Below, piece by piece: positions 52,213 through 59,794 of a stretch of 64,000 bases of DNA. This stretch comes from Bacillus_BA fengqiuensis (GTDB taxonomy: Bacteria; Bacillota; Bacilli; Bacillales; Bacillaceae_H). The position numbers and the translations under genes were made by a program. Within the stretch, counting starts at the first letter, position 1, and each line of letters opens with the position of its first letter. Below the pieces are notes generated by a model that was not told where the DNA came from, did not search any database, and saw only the letters and a list, made by a program, of their open reading frames with translations. The DNA is taken from NCBI GenBank assembly GCA_030813035.1, contig JAUSTV010000001.1; one strand, 5' to 3'.

Positions 52213-52496
52213 GTACAACATACGAATGCATACGAAATATCGATATGGTCGAAATCGATGACGAGTGGATCATCATGGATACCGACCATTTCAAGGTTAC
52301 CAAAGTGAACGCTATGGGGGCTTATATTTTAGAGAGGGTAAGAGAACAAAAGGGAATTGAAGAGATCATTGAAACCATCGCAGCCGACTACAGCGTTGAT
52401 GCAAATACGGTCAGGTCAGACACACTTGCTTTTATCGAGGAACTGAAGGGAATAGGTTTAATCAAAGATGAAAGAACAGTATCTCCCCATCAATAG
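52209..52496 (+). CDS. PqqD-like RiPP recognition element
   Basis: About 95 residues from GTG 52209, which overlaps the kinase stop (GTGA). PqqD fold: IDMVEIDDEWIIMDTDHFKV, TKVNAMGAYILERV and a winged helix GIEEIIETIAADYSVDANTV, then RSDTLAFIEELKGIGLI. Stand-alone RREs recognise leader peptides for modifying enzymes. It is coupled to the kinase and peptidase genes, which supports a RiPP pathway. The lasso B1 at 7186 is its closest counterpart in the window. Confidence 0.87.
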   Translation: MSTTYECIRNIDMVEIDDEWIIMDTDHFKVTKVNAMGAYILERVREQKGIEEIIETIAADYSVDANTVRSDTLAFIEELKGIGLIKDERTVSPHQ

Positions 52497-52926
52497 CATT
52501 AAATCTTTACTCGAAAAGAAAGGATGGATTGATATTCCATCTTCTGGGGTCAGCATGTATCCTTTGATCAAACAGGGGGACATTTGCCGGTTCGTTCCTT
52601 TAGATAGTAAAAGCAGCTTGAAAAAGGGAGAGATTATCTTATTTGCGTGTGAGGATGGCCGGTTGATCGGCCACAGATATTATGGCAGCTTTATGGAAGA
52701 AGGCGTAAGCTACTACCTGTTCAAGGGAGATACGAATGTTCGTCCTGACCCTCCGGTAGAGAAGTCCCGTTTAATTGGGAAGCTCGCTTTCATTAAAAAG
52801 GGAAAGGTGAATATTCGTCCCGACAGCATGATTTCTCAATTGTGGGGGACAGTGGTCATTTCATTGCCAGCCTTACCTAGATACTGTAAAAGATATATGA
52901 ATTTCAAAAGCCGTTTACGGATATAG
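52468..52926 (+). CDS. S26-family (SipW/ER-type) signal-peptidase-like protein
   Basis: 152 residues starting inside the PqqD gene. SSGVSMYPLIKQGDICRFVP carries the serine of the S26 SGxSMxP motif, and KKGEIILFACEDGRLIGHRY has the His of the Ser-His (SipW/Sec11) type rather than Lys. A C-terminal hydrophobic segment (LWGTVVISLPALPRYC) may anchor it. It is the only protease candidate in the locus, so leader removal is the natural guess. The N-terminus lacks a clear transmembrane helix, unlike secretory signal peptidases, so it may act in the cytosol. Confidence 0.8.
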   Translation: MKEQYLPINSIKSLLEKKGWIDIPSSGVSMYPLIKQGDICRFVPLDSKSSLKKGEIILFACEDGRLIGHRYYGSFMEEGVSYYLFKGDTNVRPDPPVEKSRLIGKLAFIKKGKVNIRPDSMISQLWGTVVISLPALPRYCKRYMNFKSRLRI

Positions 52927-53050
52927 TTGGAATTAAAAATGACTTCAGAACCGTGGACGGTCTAGCATAATGTTTAAAATGTAAGCGGAAAGAGTCAGCC
53001 TCAAATGGCGATCAGATTAAGTCCCATTTTTTCTTCATTTACGCAAAAAA

Positions 53051-53076
53051 CAGCCCTTCTCTCATGAGTGGGGCTG
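53051..53076 (-). terminator. Terminator of the 51-aa minus-strand gene
   Basis: CAGCCC/GGGCTG with an inner CTCATGAG and a T6 run on the minus strand. Confidence 0.75.
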
Positions 53077-53095
53077 CTTGCGTTATTGGCTTCCT

Positions 53096-53251
53096 TTATT
53101 TAGACGCTATATAAGGATTGCCGCTTAAATTTTTCTGCATCTCTGGTGTGATGACGATTTGGTCCGAACGATTTAAAGCGTCTTTTTCCCCTTTTCGATA
53201 CAAGGAACCGCTTCCATCATAGTATGGTGGTTTTGATAAAGGTTTCTCCAT
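53096..53251 (-). CDS. Small hypothetical protein, 51 aa
   Basis: ATG at 53251 with AGGGGG upstream, and its own terminator at 53051. The product starts MEKPLSKPPYYDGSGSLYRK, then GEKDALNRSDQIVITPEMQK and ends NPYIASK. It has no membrane segment and is polar and Pro/Tyr-rich at the N-terminus. It lies next to the second RiPP-like locus but on the opposite strand to the peptidase. Not recognised. Confidence 0.6.
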   Translation of the reverse strand: MEKPLSKPPYYDGSGSLYRKGEKDALNRSDQIVITPEMQKNLSGNPYIASK

Positions 53252-53311
53252 GTTATAAGCCCCCTATTTCTATTTATCTAGTAATAAATAACTATTGTTT
53301 TTATAGTTATT

Positions 53312-53590
53312 TTAACATGTATTTTTTGGAAAATATGTATAATTATGTATAATAATGTTATGTTTAGAAAAATATTGTACAAATTCTCCGTTCTGTCTCT
53401 CCTTCATTGACTCTGCTTTTTGCATTTCGATAAGATGAAACAGAAAGTCCCGCTCCCTTGTGTTAAAGTGGATGGTGGAAATATGGTGGAATTGGATGGT
53501 TCTTTTTTCTCCATGTTCCTTATGATAGAAAGAAAAGGCATAATTGTTTTGGTGAAGGTTGAACTGACCGAAGGCAGGCGGGATTTTTAA
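53312..53590 (-). other. Protein-like open frame without a clear start
   Basis: On the minus strand about 90 codons stay open and read like real protein (for example AFGQFNLHQNNYAFSFYHKE, then FHHISTIHFNTRERDFLFHL). No ATG, GTG or TTG with a binding site exists at its beginning, and the frame continues back into the cidA start region. Probably a gene fragment; family unknown. Confidence 0.4.
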
Positions 53591-53612
53591 TAAACGTGTG
53601 GAGGGTTTTTCG

Positions 53613-53993
53613 TTGAAATGGTTGGCGTTTACACTTCAAGTTGGAGTGTTATATGTATTTAGCTGGATAGGGGAAGTGCTTCAGAAGGCCCTTCATTTAT
53701 CTATTCCAGGCAGTTTAATAGGAATGCTGCTGCTTTTTATTCTCCTTTTCTCTGGTGTCGTACCGGTGAGATGGTTTGAGCTGAGCGCGGAAAAATTATT
53801 GGCTTTTCTCCCGTTATTTGTGATTCCATCTACGATAGGGGTAATGGATTATGGTTCATTTCTAGTTGGAAAGGGAAGTGCGATGCTTTTGACGGTTATT
53901 TTAAGCACCTTCATCACGCTCGTCGTTGCGGCCTATGTAAGCCACCGGTTTGCTGCGGCGAAAGAAAAGCGTGTACGATTGGATGGGAAGTAA
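53613..53993 (+). CDS. CidA/LrgA family holin-like protein
   Basis: About 126 residues from TTG 53613, preceded by GGAGGG. Four transmembrane helices with the LrgA/CidA pattern VFSWIGEVLQKALHLSIPGS and LIGMLLLFILLFSGVVPVRW. The family affects murein hydrolase activity, cell lysis and eDNA release, and pyruvate transport has been reported for B. subtilis homologues. Two bases separate it from the LrgB partner. Lysis of part of the population would fit biofilm life, but this is only a suggestion. Confidence 0.88.
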   Translation: MKWLAFTLQVGVLYVFSWIGEVLQKALHLSIPGSLIGMLLLFILLFSGVVPVRWFELSAEKLLAFLPLFVIPSTIGVMDYGSFLVGKGSAMLLTVILSTFITLVVAAYVSHRFAAAKEKRVRLDGK

Positions 53994-53995
53994 AG

Positions 53996-54667
53996 ATGGT
54001 CTGGATTGCGATTACCATTATTTTGTATTTATTGGCGGTAAAGGTGTACAGCAGGTTTCCTTTTCCCTTTACGCTACCGGTATTGACCGTTACAGCAGGC
54101 ATGATTTGTGTGCTTGTCATGTTTGGAATGTCCCATGATGACTATGTAAACAATGGAGGGAAATGGATTTCAGAGCTTCTCGGTCCTGCCATTGTTGCTT
54201 TAGCGGTCCCCTTGTTCAAACAAAGACATATTCTCATGAAAAATTTCGCCTCGATCGTCATGGGAGCGGCAGCGGGCATCATCATCTTAATGATCGTGAA
54301 TATATCCATCGGAAAAATGCTTGGAATGGATCAGGAACTGATATTCACTTCCATTCCTCAATTGACGACCATGCCGATTGCGGTGTCATTGGCTGACCAA
54401 ATAGGCGGCATTCCATCGTTGACAGCTGTTTTTGTCATGATTGCCGGAATATTGGGCGGCGCTTTAGGACCGGTTATGTTAAAGCTCTTTCGCATCACAA
54501 GCACGGTGGGGAAGGGCGTAGGACTTGGTTGTGCCTCCCATATCATCGGGGTTACACAAATGATGAAAGAAAGCGAAGAGGGGACAACCATTGCGTCAGT
54601 AACGATGATTGTAACGGGATTACTGGCCAGCATCTTGGTACCTTATATCTTATTTTTGTTCTTTTGA
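53996..54667 (+). CDS. LrgB/CidB family membrane protein
   Basis: A 223-residue protein with about seven transmembrane segments. LrgB signatures: ELLGPAIVALAVPLFKQRHI, FTSIPQLTTMPIAVSLADQI and GLGCASHIIGVTQMMKESEE. It forms a two-gene unit with the LrgA-like gene. ATG 53996 follows AAGTAAAG; coupling to the previous gene is likely. Confidence 0.92.
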   Translation: MVWIAITIILYLLAVKVYSRFPFPFTLPVLTVTAGMICVLVMFGMSHDDYVNNGGKWISELLGPAIVALAVPLFKQRHILMKNFASIVMGAAAGIIILMIVNISIGKMLGMDQELIFTSIPQLTTMPIAVSLADQIGGIPSLTAVFVMIAGILGGALGPVMLKLFRITSTVGKGVGLGCASHIIGVTQMMKESEEGTTIASVTMIVTGLLASILVPYILFLFF

Positions 54668-54701
54668 ATAGAAAGTTAGCCTGTTAGGGAGGGGAAGACG
54701 A

Positions 54702-54896
54702 ATGAAAATTGCACTTGTATTAGTCATTATGATAGGCATTATCTCACTCCTTGGTACGATTTTCGTGGCAAGAAACGTGGAGGCGAACTACGGTAAGTCT
54801 ACGAAGCGGAATACCATTAATTTAACGGCTATTTATGCGGTCGTTCTTTTAGGTTCTCTCATTGCACTTGCCTGGTATGCCATTGCCGTTTTATAG
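54702..54896 (+). CDS. Small membrane protein, 64 aa
   Basis: Two predicted transmembrane helices (VLVIMIGIISLLGTIFVARN and IYAVVLLGSLIALAWYAIAV) joined by a short polar loop KSTKRNT. GGGAGGGGAAGACGA stands before the ATG. It lies 34 bases after the lrgB-type gene and is probably co-transcribed. No family recognised. Confidence 0.65.
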   Translation: MKIALVLVIMIGIISLLGTIFVARNVEANYGKSTKRNTINLTAIYAVVLLGSLIALAWYAIAVL

Positions 54897-54912
54897 TCTT
54901 TCTATAAGTGTG

Positions 54913-55103
54913 TGTTCAAAAAGGACCGAGAAGTTCAAGGAAGCGCTGCTTTGAGCAACGGAGCGTATGTGGTTAATACGTGAGTAGCGAAAAAGCAAGC
55001 TGACGCTGCCCGACTAAGAACCGCCACGTCCTGTGGCGAACGTCGGATCAGTACGTCCTGTACAAGTAAATTCGACGGTCATTTTTCCCGGACTTTTTGA
55101 ACA
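54913..55103. repeat. MITE-like element with imperfect terminal inverted repeats
   Basis: The ends are TGTTCAAAAAGGACCGAG (left) and TGTTCAAAAAGTCCGGGA (right, reversed), about 190 bases apart, and the inside has no gene. The GC-rich inside gives spurious frames on the minus strand (for example TVEFTCTGRTDPTFATGRGG) of a kind often mis-annotated in Bacillus genomes. Probably a dispersed repeat present elsewhere in the genome. Confidence 0.65.
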
Positions 55104-55179
55104 ACCTCTATAAGAAAAGGTTGTTACTGGCCCACGGGCAGTACAAGCCTTTCGTTCAATAATCGATGGCAAGGGTGGA

Positions 55180-56628
55180 ATGTCAATGGAATGGAAACCG
55201 GATCGTACGGATAAAAAGCCTATATACAAGCAAATTGCGGATTATATTGAGCAAGGGATTTCCTCAGGTGTATTTTCGCCCGACAGCATGTTACCTTCTG
55301 AGCGTGCTTTGGCACAGGAGCTGCAAGTGAATCGCAGCACGGTCGTAGCCGCTTATGAGGAGTTACAGTCGCTTGGGATCGTCGAACGAAAGAAGGGGAG
55401 CGGAACACGCATAAGTACAGATATATGGGGAATTTCCCATAAACGTATCCCAAACTGGGGCCGATACGTGGAAGACGGCTCGTTTTTGCCTAATTTGCCT
55501 TTAGTCCAGCGAATTCGCACAGAAACGCAGAAGCGTGAGTTGATTAATTTGGCGAGCGGTGAATTGGCGCCGGATTTGTTTCCGCTCGACCCGTTTCAAT
55601 CGATTCTTTCACAAGAGCTGTTTACCGGTCATCTTGGCTATGACCATCCGCAAGGAAATGAGCGTTTAAGAGAAACGATTTCGTCGCATGTGAAGCAATA
55701 TAAACAAATCGATACGGGTCCTTCTTCCATTCTGATTACGTCTGGTGCCCAACAGGCTCTCCATCTCATTGTTCAATGCTTGCTGAAGCCGGGGGATGCG
55801 GTGGCGATTGAAGATCCGTCCTATTGTTTTTCCTTGCCGATCTTTCAGTCAGCGGGGCTGAGAACCTTTCTTTTGCCTGTTGATCAACACGGCATCAATC
55901 CGGATGATCTGATTGCTTTACATAAAAAGCATCGGATTCGCATGGTCTTTTTGAATCCCGATCATCAAAACCCTTCAGGAACGGCTCTTAGCCTGGAGCG
56001 TCGCAAACGAATTCTCGAATTATCATCGGAGTTTGGCATTCCGGTTATAGAAGATGATCCTTATAGTTTGACCTCCTTCGATGGGAACGTCAATCCAACC
56101 TTAAAATCGATGGATCAAAACGGCAATGTTTTATACATTAGCTCCTTATCCAAAATCGTCGCATCAGGGCTTCGAATCGGGTGGATCATTGGTCCGGCGC
56201 AGGTCATTGAGCGCCTGGCGGATGCCAAGCAGCAAGTCGATTTCGGGCATAGCGTGTTTCCCCAATGGGTAGCCCATCAATTTTTGGATTCCGACTACTT
56301 TGACACACACATCCGTATGCTTCGAAAACAACTCGAACAGCGAAGGGATGAACTAACGTCAAGTCTTCACGAATTGTTGGCTGACGAAGTCGAGTTCCTT
56401 GTTCCAGAAGGCGGAATTCATATGTGGTGCAAACTAAAAGCTCCCGTCAATGAGTTTCGTTTGCTTGAAGAATCGATGAAAAAAGGAGTCGCTTTCGTTC
56501 CGGGAAGCGTGTTAGGCTCGGAAAAAGGGTATGTCCGCTTTACATTCGGCAGGGGAGAAATCGGTTTAATCCGAGAAGGCATTTTGCGATTTGCGGATGC
56601 ATTAAAAAGCCTTCAATCTAATGAGTGA
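55180..56628 (+). CDS. MocR/PdxR-type GntR regulator fused to an aminotransferase domain
   Basis: 482 residues. Residues 1-75 are a GntR winged helix (KPIYKQIADYIEQGISSGVF, LPSERALAQELQVNRSTVVA). Residues about 110-480 are a fold-type I PLP domain with SGAQQALHLIVQCLLKPGDA, NPDHQNPSGT, EDDPYSLTSFDG and the PLP lysine in SSLSKIVASGLRIGWI. MocR proteins sense PLP or amino compounds and often activate a divergent or adjacent gene. No partner gene is divergent here, so the target is unknown. A terminator follows. Confidence 0.92.
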   Translation: MSMEWKPDRTDKKPIYKQIADYIEQGISSGVFSPDSMLPSERALAQELQVNRSTVVAAYEELQSLGIVERKKGSGTRISTDIWGISHKRIPNWGRYVEDGSFLPNLPLVQRIRTETQKRELINLASGELAPDLFPLDPFQSILSQELFTGHLGYDHPQGNERLRETISSHVKQYKQIDTGPSSILITSGAQQALHLIVQCLLKPGDAVAIEDPSYCFSLPIFQSAGLRTFLLPVDQHGINPDDLIALHKKHRIRMVFLNPDHQNPSGTALSLERRKRILELSSEFGIPVIEDDPYSLTSFDGNVNPTLKSMDQNGNVLYISSLSKIVASGLRIGWIIGPAQVIERLADAKQQVDFGHSVFPQWVAHQFLDSDYFDTHIRMLRKQLEQRRDELTSSLHELLADEVEFLVPEGGIHMWCKLKAPVNEFRLLEESMKKGVAFVPGSVLGSEKGYVRFTFGRGEIGLIREGILRFADALKSLQSNE

Positions 56629-56664
56629 ACGAGCGTTCCTCAAGAACGGTTGAGACATGAAAAC

Positions 56665-56700
56665 AAGCCGACATCTGTCCATAGATGTCGGCTTTGTTTC
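56665..56700. terminator. Bidirectional terminator
   Basis: AAGCCGACATCT (56665-56676) pairs perfectly with AGATGTCGGCTT (56683-56694). It lies between convergent genes and has a T-rich tail on the plus strand. Confidence 0.85.
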
Positions 56701-56701
56701 T

Positions 56702-57724
56702 TTATTTCGTCACCTCAGCCACAATTTCGAATGAACGAAGGCGCGCTTGATGATCGAAAATTTGGGCGTTGACCATCATTTCGTCCGCTTGTGTTTCATC
56801 CAAAAATTCTTGCAGCTTTTGTTTCACGGTCTCAGGGCCGCCGACGATGGAGGAGCCGAGCTGGCGGTCTACAACGGCTTTTTCGTAGTCGCTCCATAGT
56901 TCGTCCATGTTATCTACAGGCGGCTTGAGCGGTCCTGGGTGATTGCGGATCAAGTTCAGGAATTGCTGCTGCATGGAGGTGGCGAGCCGCTGCGCTTCGT
57001 CGTCCGTATCTGCGGCAATCACGTTCAATCCGACCATCGCATACGGTTCATCCAGCACGTCGGAAGGACGGAAATGGCGGCGGTATACTTCCAAAGCCGG
57101 CAGCGTATTTTCAGGTGAAAAATGGCTCGCAAAGGCAAACGGCAAGCCGAGCTGGCCAGCGAGCTGGGCGCTGAAGCTGCTTGAACCCAACAACCAGATC
57201 GGAATGTTCAGCCCTTCGCCTGGAATGGCTCTTACACGCATGTTTCCTGATTCCGAAGGTGGAGCAAGATATGCTCGCAGTTCAGCCAGCTGTTCCGGAA
57301 AGTCGTGGCCGTCACTTCTGCGGTCACGTCTTAAGGCGTGTGCCGTAATTTGATCGGTTCCGGGTGCGCGGCCGAGCCCAAGATCAATCCGACCCGGGAA
57401 TAGCGATTCGAGCGTTCCGAACTGCTCCGCAATAACAAGCGGGGCGTGATTCGGAAGCATAATCCCGCCGGAGCCTACACGGATCGTCGATGTACCGGCT
57501 GCCACATGGCCGATGACGACAGATGTCGCCGAACTTGCGATACCCGGCATATTATGATGTTCTGCCAGCCAATAGCGGTTATATCCCCATTTTTCGGCAT
57601 GGCGTGCAAGGTCCAGCGTGTTACGCAAAGAATCGGACGGGGTTCCGCCAACAATGATCGGCGCAAGGTCCAGGACGGAAAACGGAATGTCACTCAGTCG
57701 TTTTTCTTGTGTATTTACAGACAT
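56702..57724 (-). CDS. LLM-class flavin-dependent oxidoreductase
   Basis: About 340 residues from ATG 57724 (AAAGAAGATGAAC upstream; a longer frame to 57796 is less likely). Bacterial-luciferase-like TIM barrel of the YwcH/YvbT group: VLDLAPIIVGGTPSDSLRNT, YWLAEHHNMPGIASSATSVV and GRIDLGLGRAPGTDQITAHA. It uses reduced FMN, substrate unknown. It is richer in G+C than most of the window. It lies alone between terminators. Confidence 0.92.
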   Translation of the reverse strand: MSVNTQEKRLSDIPFSVLDLAPIIVGGTPSDSLRNTLDLARHAEKWGYNRYWLAEHHNMPGIASSATSVVIGHVAAGTSTIRVGSGGIMLPNHAPLVIAEQFGTLESLFPGRIDLGLGRAPGTDQITAHALRRDRRSDGHDFPEQLAELRAYLAPPSESGNMRVRAIPGEGLNIPIWLLGSSSFSAQLAGQLGLPFAFASHFSPENTLPALEVYRRHFRPSDVLDEPYAMVGLNVIAADTDDEAQRLATSMQQQFLNLIRNHPGPLKPPVDNMDELWSDYEKAVVDRQLGSSIVGGPETVKQKLQEFLDETQADEMMVNAQIFDHQARLRSFEIVAEVTK

Positions 57725-57837
57725 ATGTTCATCTTCTTTCTTTATCATGATCCATACGGGCGTTTTATTCTTACCTGTCATCCCGTAATCATACACCTAT
57801 ATTTTATCAACTTTTTTTGATGATTAAAAATATAATG

Positions 57838-57883
57838 CTTGAGAGGGACTGAAAGGGCAGTAGCCCTTTCAGTCCCTCTCAAG
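57838..57883. terminator. Perfect 21-base-pair stem with 4-base loop
   Basis: The left arm starts CTTGAGAGGGACTG and runs to AAAGGGC (57838-57858); the loop AGTA is 57859-57862; the right arm 57863-57883 is exactly complementary. A T-rich tract starts a few bases later on the minus strand. It lies about 115 bases before the oxidoreductase start, so it may stop transcription entering from the right, or be a repeat element. Confidence 0.5.
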
Positions 57884-58422
57884 ACAGGCCTCGTCGTAGA
57901 ATATCCATTAAAATCAGTTTTGTAATTTAGTAGATACTTCCTTCTAATAGAATCTTCCTTTTTATAACAATGGTTGATACATAATCTTTCTTCTCAGTGA
58001 AAGAGGAAGAGGCCCAATCTGTCTTAGCCTATAAAAAATTTCCTTTGACATTATGAAAGAAAATAGGTAAATTCTAAATATCCATATTCAAATATTCAAA
58101 TATAGTAATATTGTTAAGAGGAAAACGAAATATATGCAACCCAAATCCTTTTTCTCCGACTCGGTTAATGGATATGATGGCAAGCTGGACAGAGGCTTTT
58201 GTGATACGGTGCTGTTTTTTCACTCCATAGCGGATTAACAGGAAAATTCCCTTTTACATACTTCAAGAAAGGATCGCATCTCGTGAAACTGGCAAAAGAT
58301 TTAACTCATTTGATTAAGAAACATAATCATCCAGATTTTATAATGGAATTAAACAATGAATTAGGTCGCTAATTAACATAACTACATTAGAATGAACAAT
58401 AACGAATGGAGGAAATGACATT
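57884..58422. other. Gap with one possible 29-codon ORF
   Basis: Mostly unrecognised AT-rich DNA. A GTG-started ORF at 58283-58372 (KLAKDLTHLIKKHNHPDFIM, then ELNNELGR), preceded by AAAGGA, may be a tiny gene or a gene tail. No repeat or RNA gene was recognised. Confidence 0.35.
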
Positions 58423-58764
58423 ATGTCTAATTTGCCAAATTGCCCAAAATGTAATTCAGAATACACTTATGAGGACGGAAGCCTTTTCGTTTGTCCGGAA
58501 TGTGCTCATGAATGGAATTTAGAGTCAGAAACTGAAAATAGTGAGGATAAAAAGGTTGTGAAAGATGCAAACGGAAATGTCTTAAACGATGGTGATTCTG
58601 TAACAGTCATCAAAGACCTTAAAGTAAAAGGAAGTTCATCCGTTGTAAAAATCGGGACGAAAGTAAAAAATATACGTTTGGTTGAAGGGGACCATGATAT
58701 TGATTGCAAAATTGACGGCTTTGGAGCCATGCAATTAAAATCTGAATTTGTTAAAAAGGTATAA
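58423..58764 (+). CDS. Zinc-ribbon PhnA/YjdM family protein
   Basis: 113 residues. The N-terminal zinc ribbon (NCPKCNSEYTYEDGSLFVCP, then ECAHEW) has four Cys. The C-terminal PhnA domain is VVKDANGNVLNDGDSVTVIK and DLKVKGSSSVVKIGTKVKNI. The family was once linked to alkylphosphonate use; its real role is unclear. GGAGGAAATGACATT precedes the ATG. Monocistronic in appearance. Confidence 0.92.
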   Translation: MSNLPNCPKCNSEYTYEDGSLFVCPECAHEWNLESETENSEDKKVVKDANGNVLNDGDSVTVIKDLKVKGSSSVVKIGTKVKNIRLVEGDHDIDCKIDGFGAMQLKSEFVKKV

Positions 58765-58822
58765 ATACGGTTAAGGTTGGTTAGGTTAACATGTTGGAAA
58801 AGGTTTCTTGCCAGTATTTTAG

Positions 58823-58936
58823 ATGCCATTGGGTATGGGTTTAATTGTTAGCGTATTGATCGGTGGGTTGCGTAGAGATAAGAGAGCTATTCATGATTTT
58901 GTTGCCGGAACCTATGTTACGTATGAAAAACCTTAA
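58823..58936 (+). pseudogene. C-terminal remnant of an RDD-family membrane protein
   Basis: 38 codons ending RRDKRAIHDFVAGTYVTYEK. The pattern R-x-x-HD-x-x-AGT-x-V is the C-terminal signature of RDD-domain proteins. The N-terminal part is missing. A terminator follows at 58945, which agrees with this being a former gene end. Confidence 0.65.
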
Positions 58937-58944
58937 CTTTTGTT

Positions 58945-58976
58945 GACTATCTAGGTTGGACTAGATAGTCTTTTTA
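58945..58976 (+). terminator. Terminator after the RDD remnant
   Basis: GACTATCTAG, six-base loop, CTAGATAGTC, then TTTTT. Confidence 0.85.
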
Positions 58977-59054
58977 ATTTTGGTAGAATTATGAAAGAAA
59001 AAGGTTATAAGAACGATAACAGCTCCTTATAACCTTAGTTCATAAATTAACTCT

Positions 59055-59705
59055 CTATTTATTCGGCGATAACCCGTGCATTAAAAAATGCACGGTCCTT
59101 TCAATTTCTGCCTCATCGTCCCATTCAGCTTCAGGCACTAGCAAATAGCGAGCAATTACATAGCCAAAAATCGTTGAAACTGTCACCCGGATCACGCTAT
59201 AAGGGGGCATGTCAATGATTTGCCCCATAGCTTGGTAGTGTTCAATGATTTTTTGAAGCCGTTCAAATATTTTTTTCGCAATATGCTCTTTAAATTGTTC
59301 CTTCAATTCCGGTTGAAAAGGAATTTCTTGAATTAAGATTCGAAAAAGCTGCATGTTATTGATGAGAAATTTTGTGCGATTCTCAATCACCGCTTTTACG
59401 AAATCCTCAAAGCGTTCATAATCTTGATTCAGCACTTTATTGAAATCTTTTATGACAAAGGGTGCAATTAGTTTTGCCATCATTGGGGCAACAATGAATA
59501 AAAGCAATTCCTTTTTCGTTTTATAATGCCTAAAAATAGTTCCTTCTGCCACGCCAGCTTTTTTTGCAATTTCACTTGTTGAGGTTGCAGCATAGCCTTT
59601 CTCTGCAAATGACTCAATTGCGGCAGCTATGATTTTTTTCTGCTTTTCTGTTAATCCTTCTTCATGGTTAAACAATTCATCGATCATTTTATCTTGTTCA
59701 GACAT
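59055..59705 (-). CDS. TetR/AcrR family repressor
   Basis: 216 residues. The N-terminal HTH (KIIAAAIESFAEKGYAATST, SEIAKKAGVAEGTIFRHYKT, KKELLLF) is followed by a ligand-binding helical domain of the YhgD/FadR-like type. It lies downstream of an ABC exporter operon on the same strand (gap 89 bases). Two palindromes (61573, 61624) before the ATPase gene are likely its operators. It probably represses the exporter until a toxic ligand appears. Confidence 0.9.
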   Translation of the reverse strand: MSEQDKMIDELFNHEEGLTEKQKKIIAAAIESFAEKGYAATSTSEIAKKAGVAEGTIFRHYKTKKELLLFIVAPMMAKLIAPFVIKDFNKVLNQDYERFEDFVKAVIENRTKFLINNMQLFRILIQEIPFQPELKEQFKEHIAKKIFERLQKIIEHYQAMGQIIDMPPYSVIRVTVSTIFGYVIARYLLVPEAEWDDEAEIERTVHFLMHGLSPNK

Positions 59706-59794
59706 ATTGTGCTCCTTTGTACCTTGTGAATAAGTATATATTAAAGGATTTTGCTCGGAAGGGAAAATTCAACACTTATTTAATCCCGCATATT

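Noticed and set aside
53051..53076. Terminator for the S26 peptidase gene on the plus strand
   Set aside because: The T run is on the minus strand, so it fits the minus-strand 51-aa gene; plus-strand termination is not supported.
55014..55229. 71-codon minus-strand ORF ending in FATGRGGS
   Set aside because: It lies in the MITE-like repeat and overlaps the start of the MocR gene.
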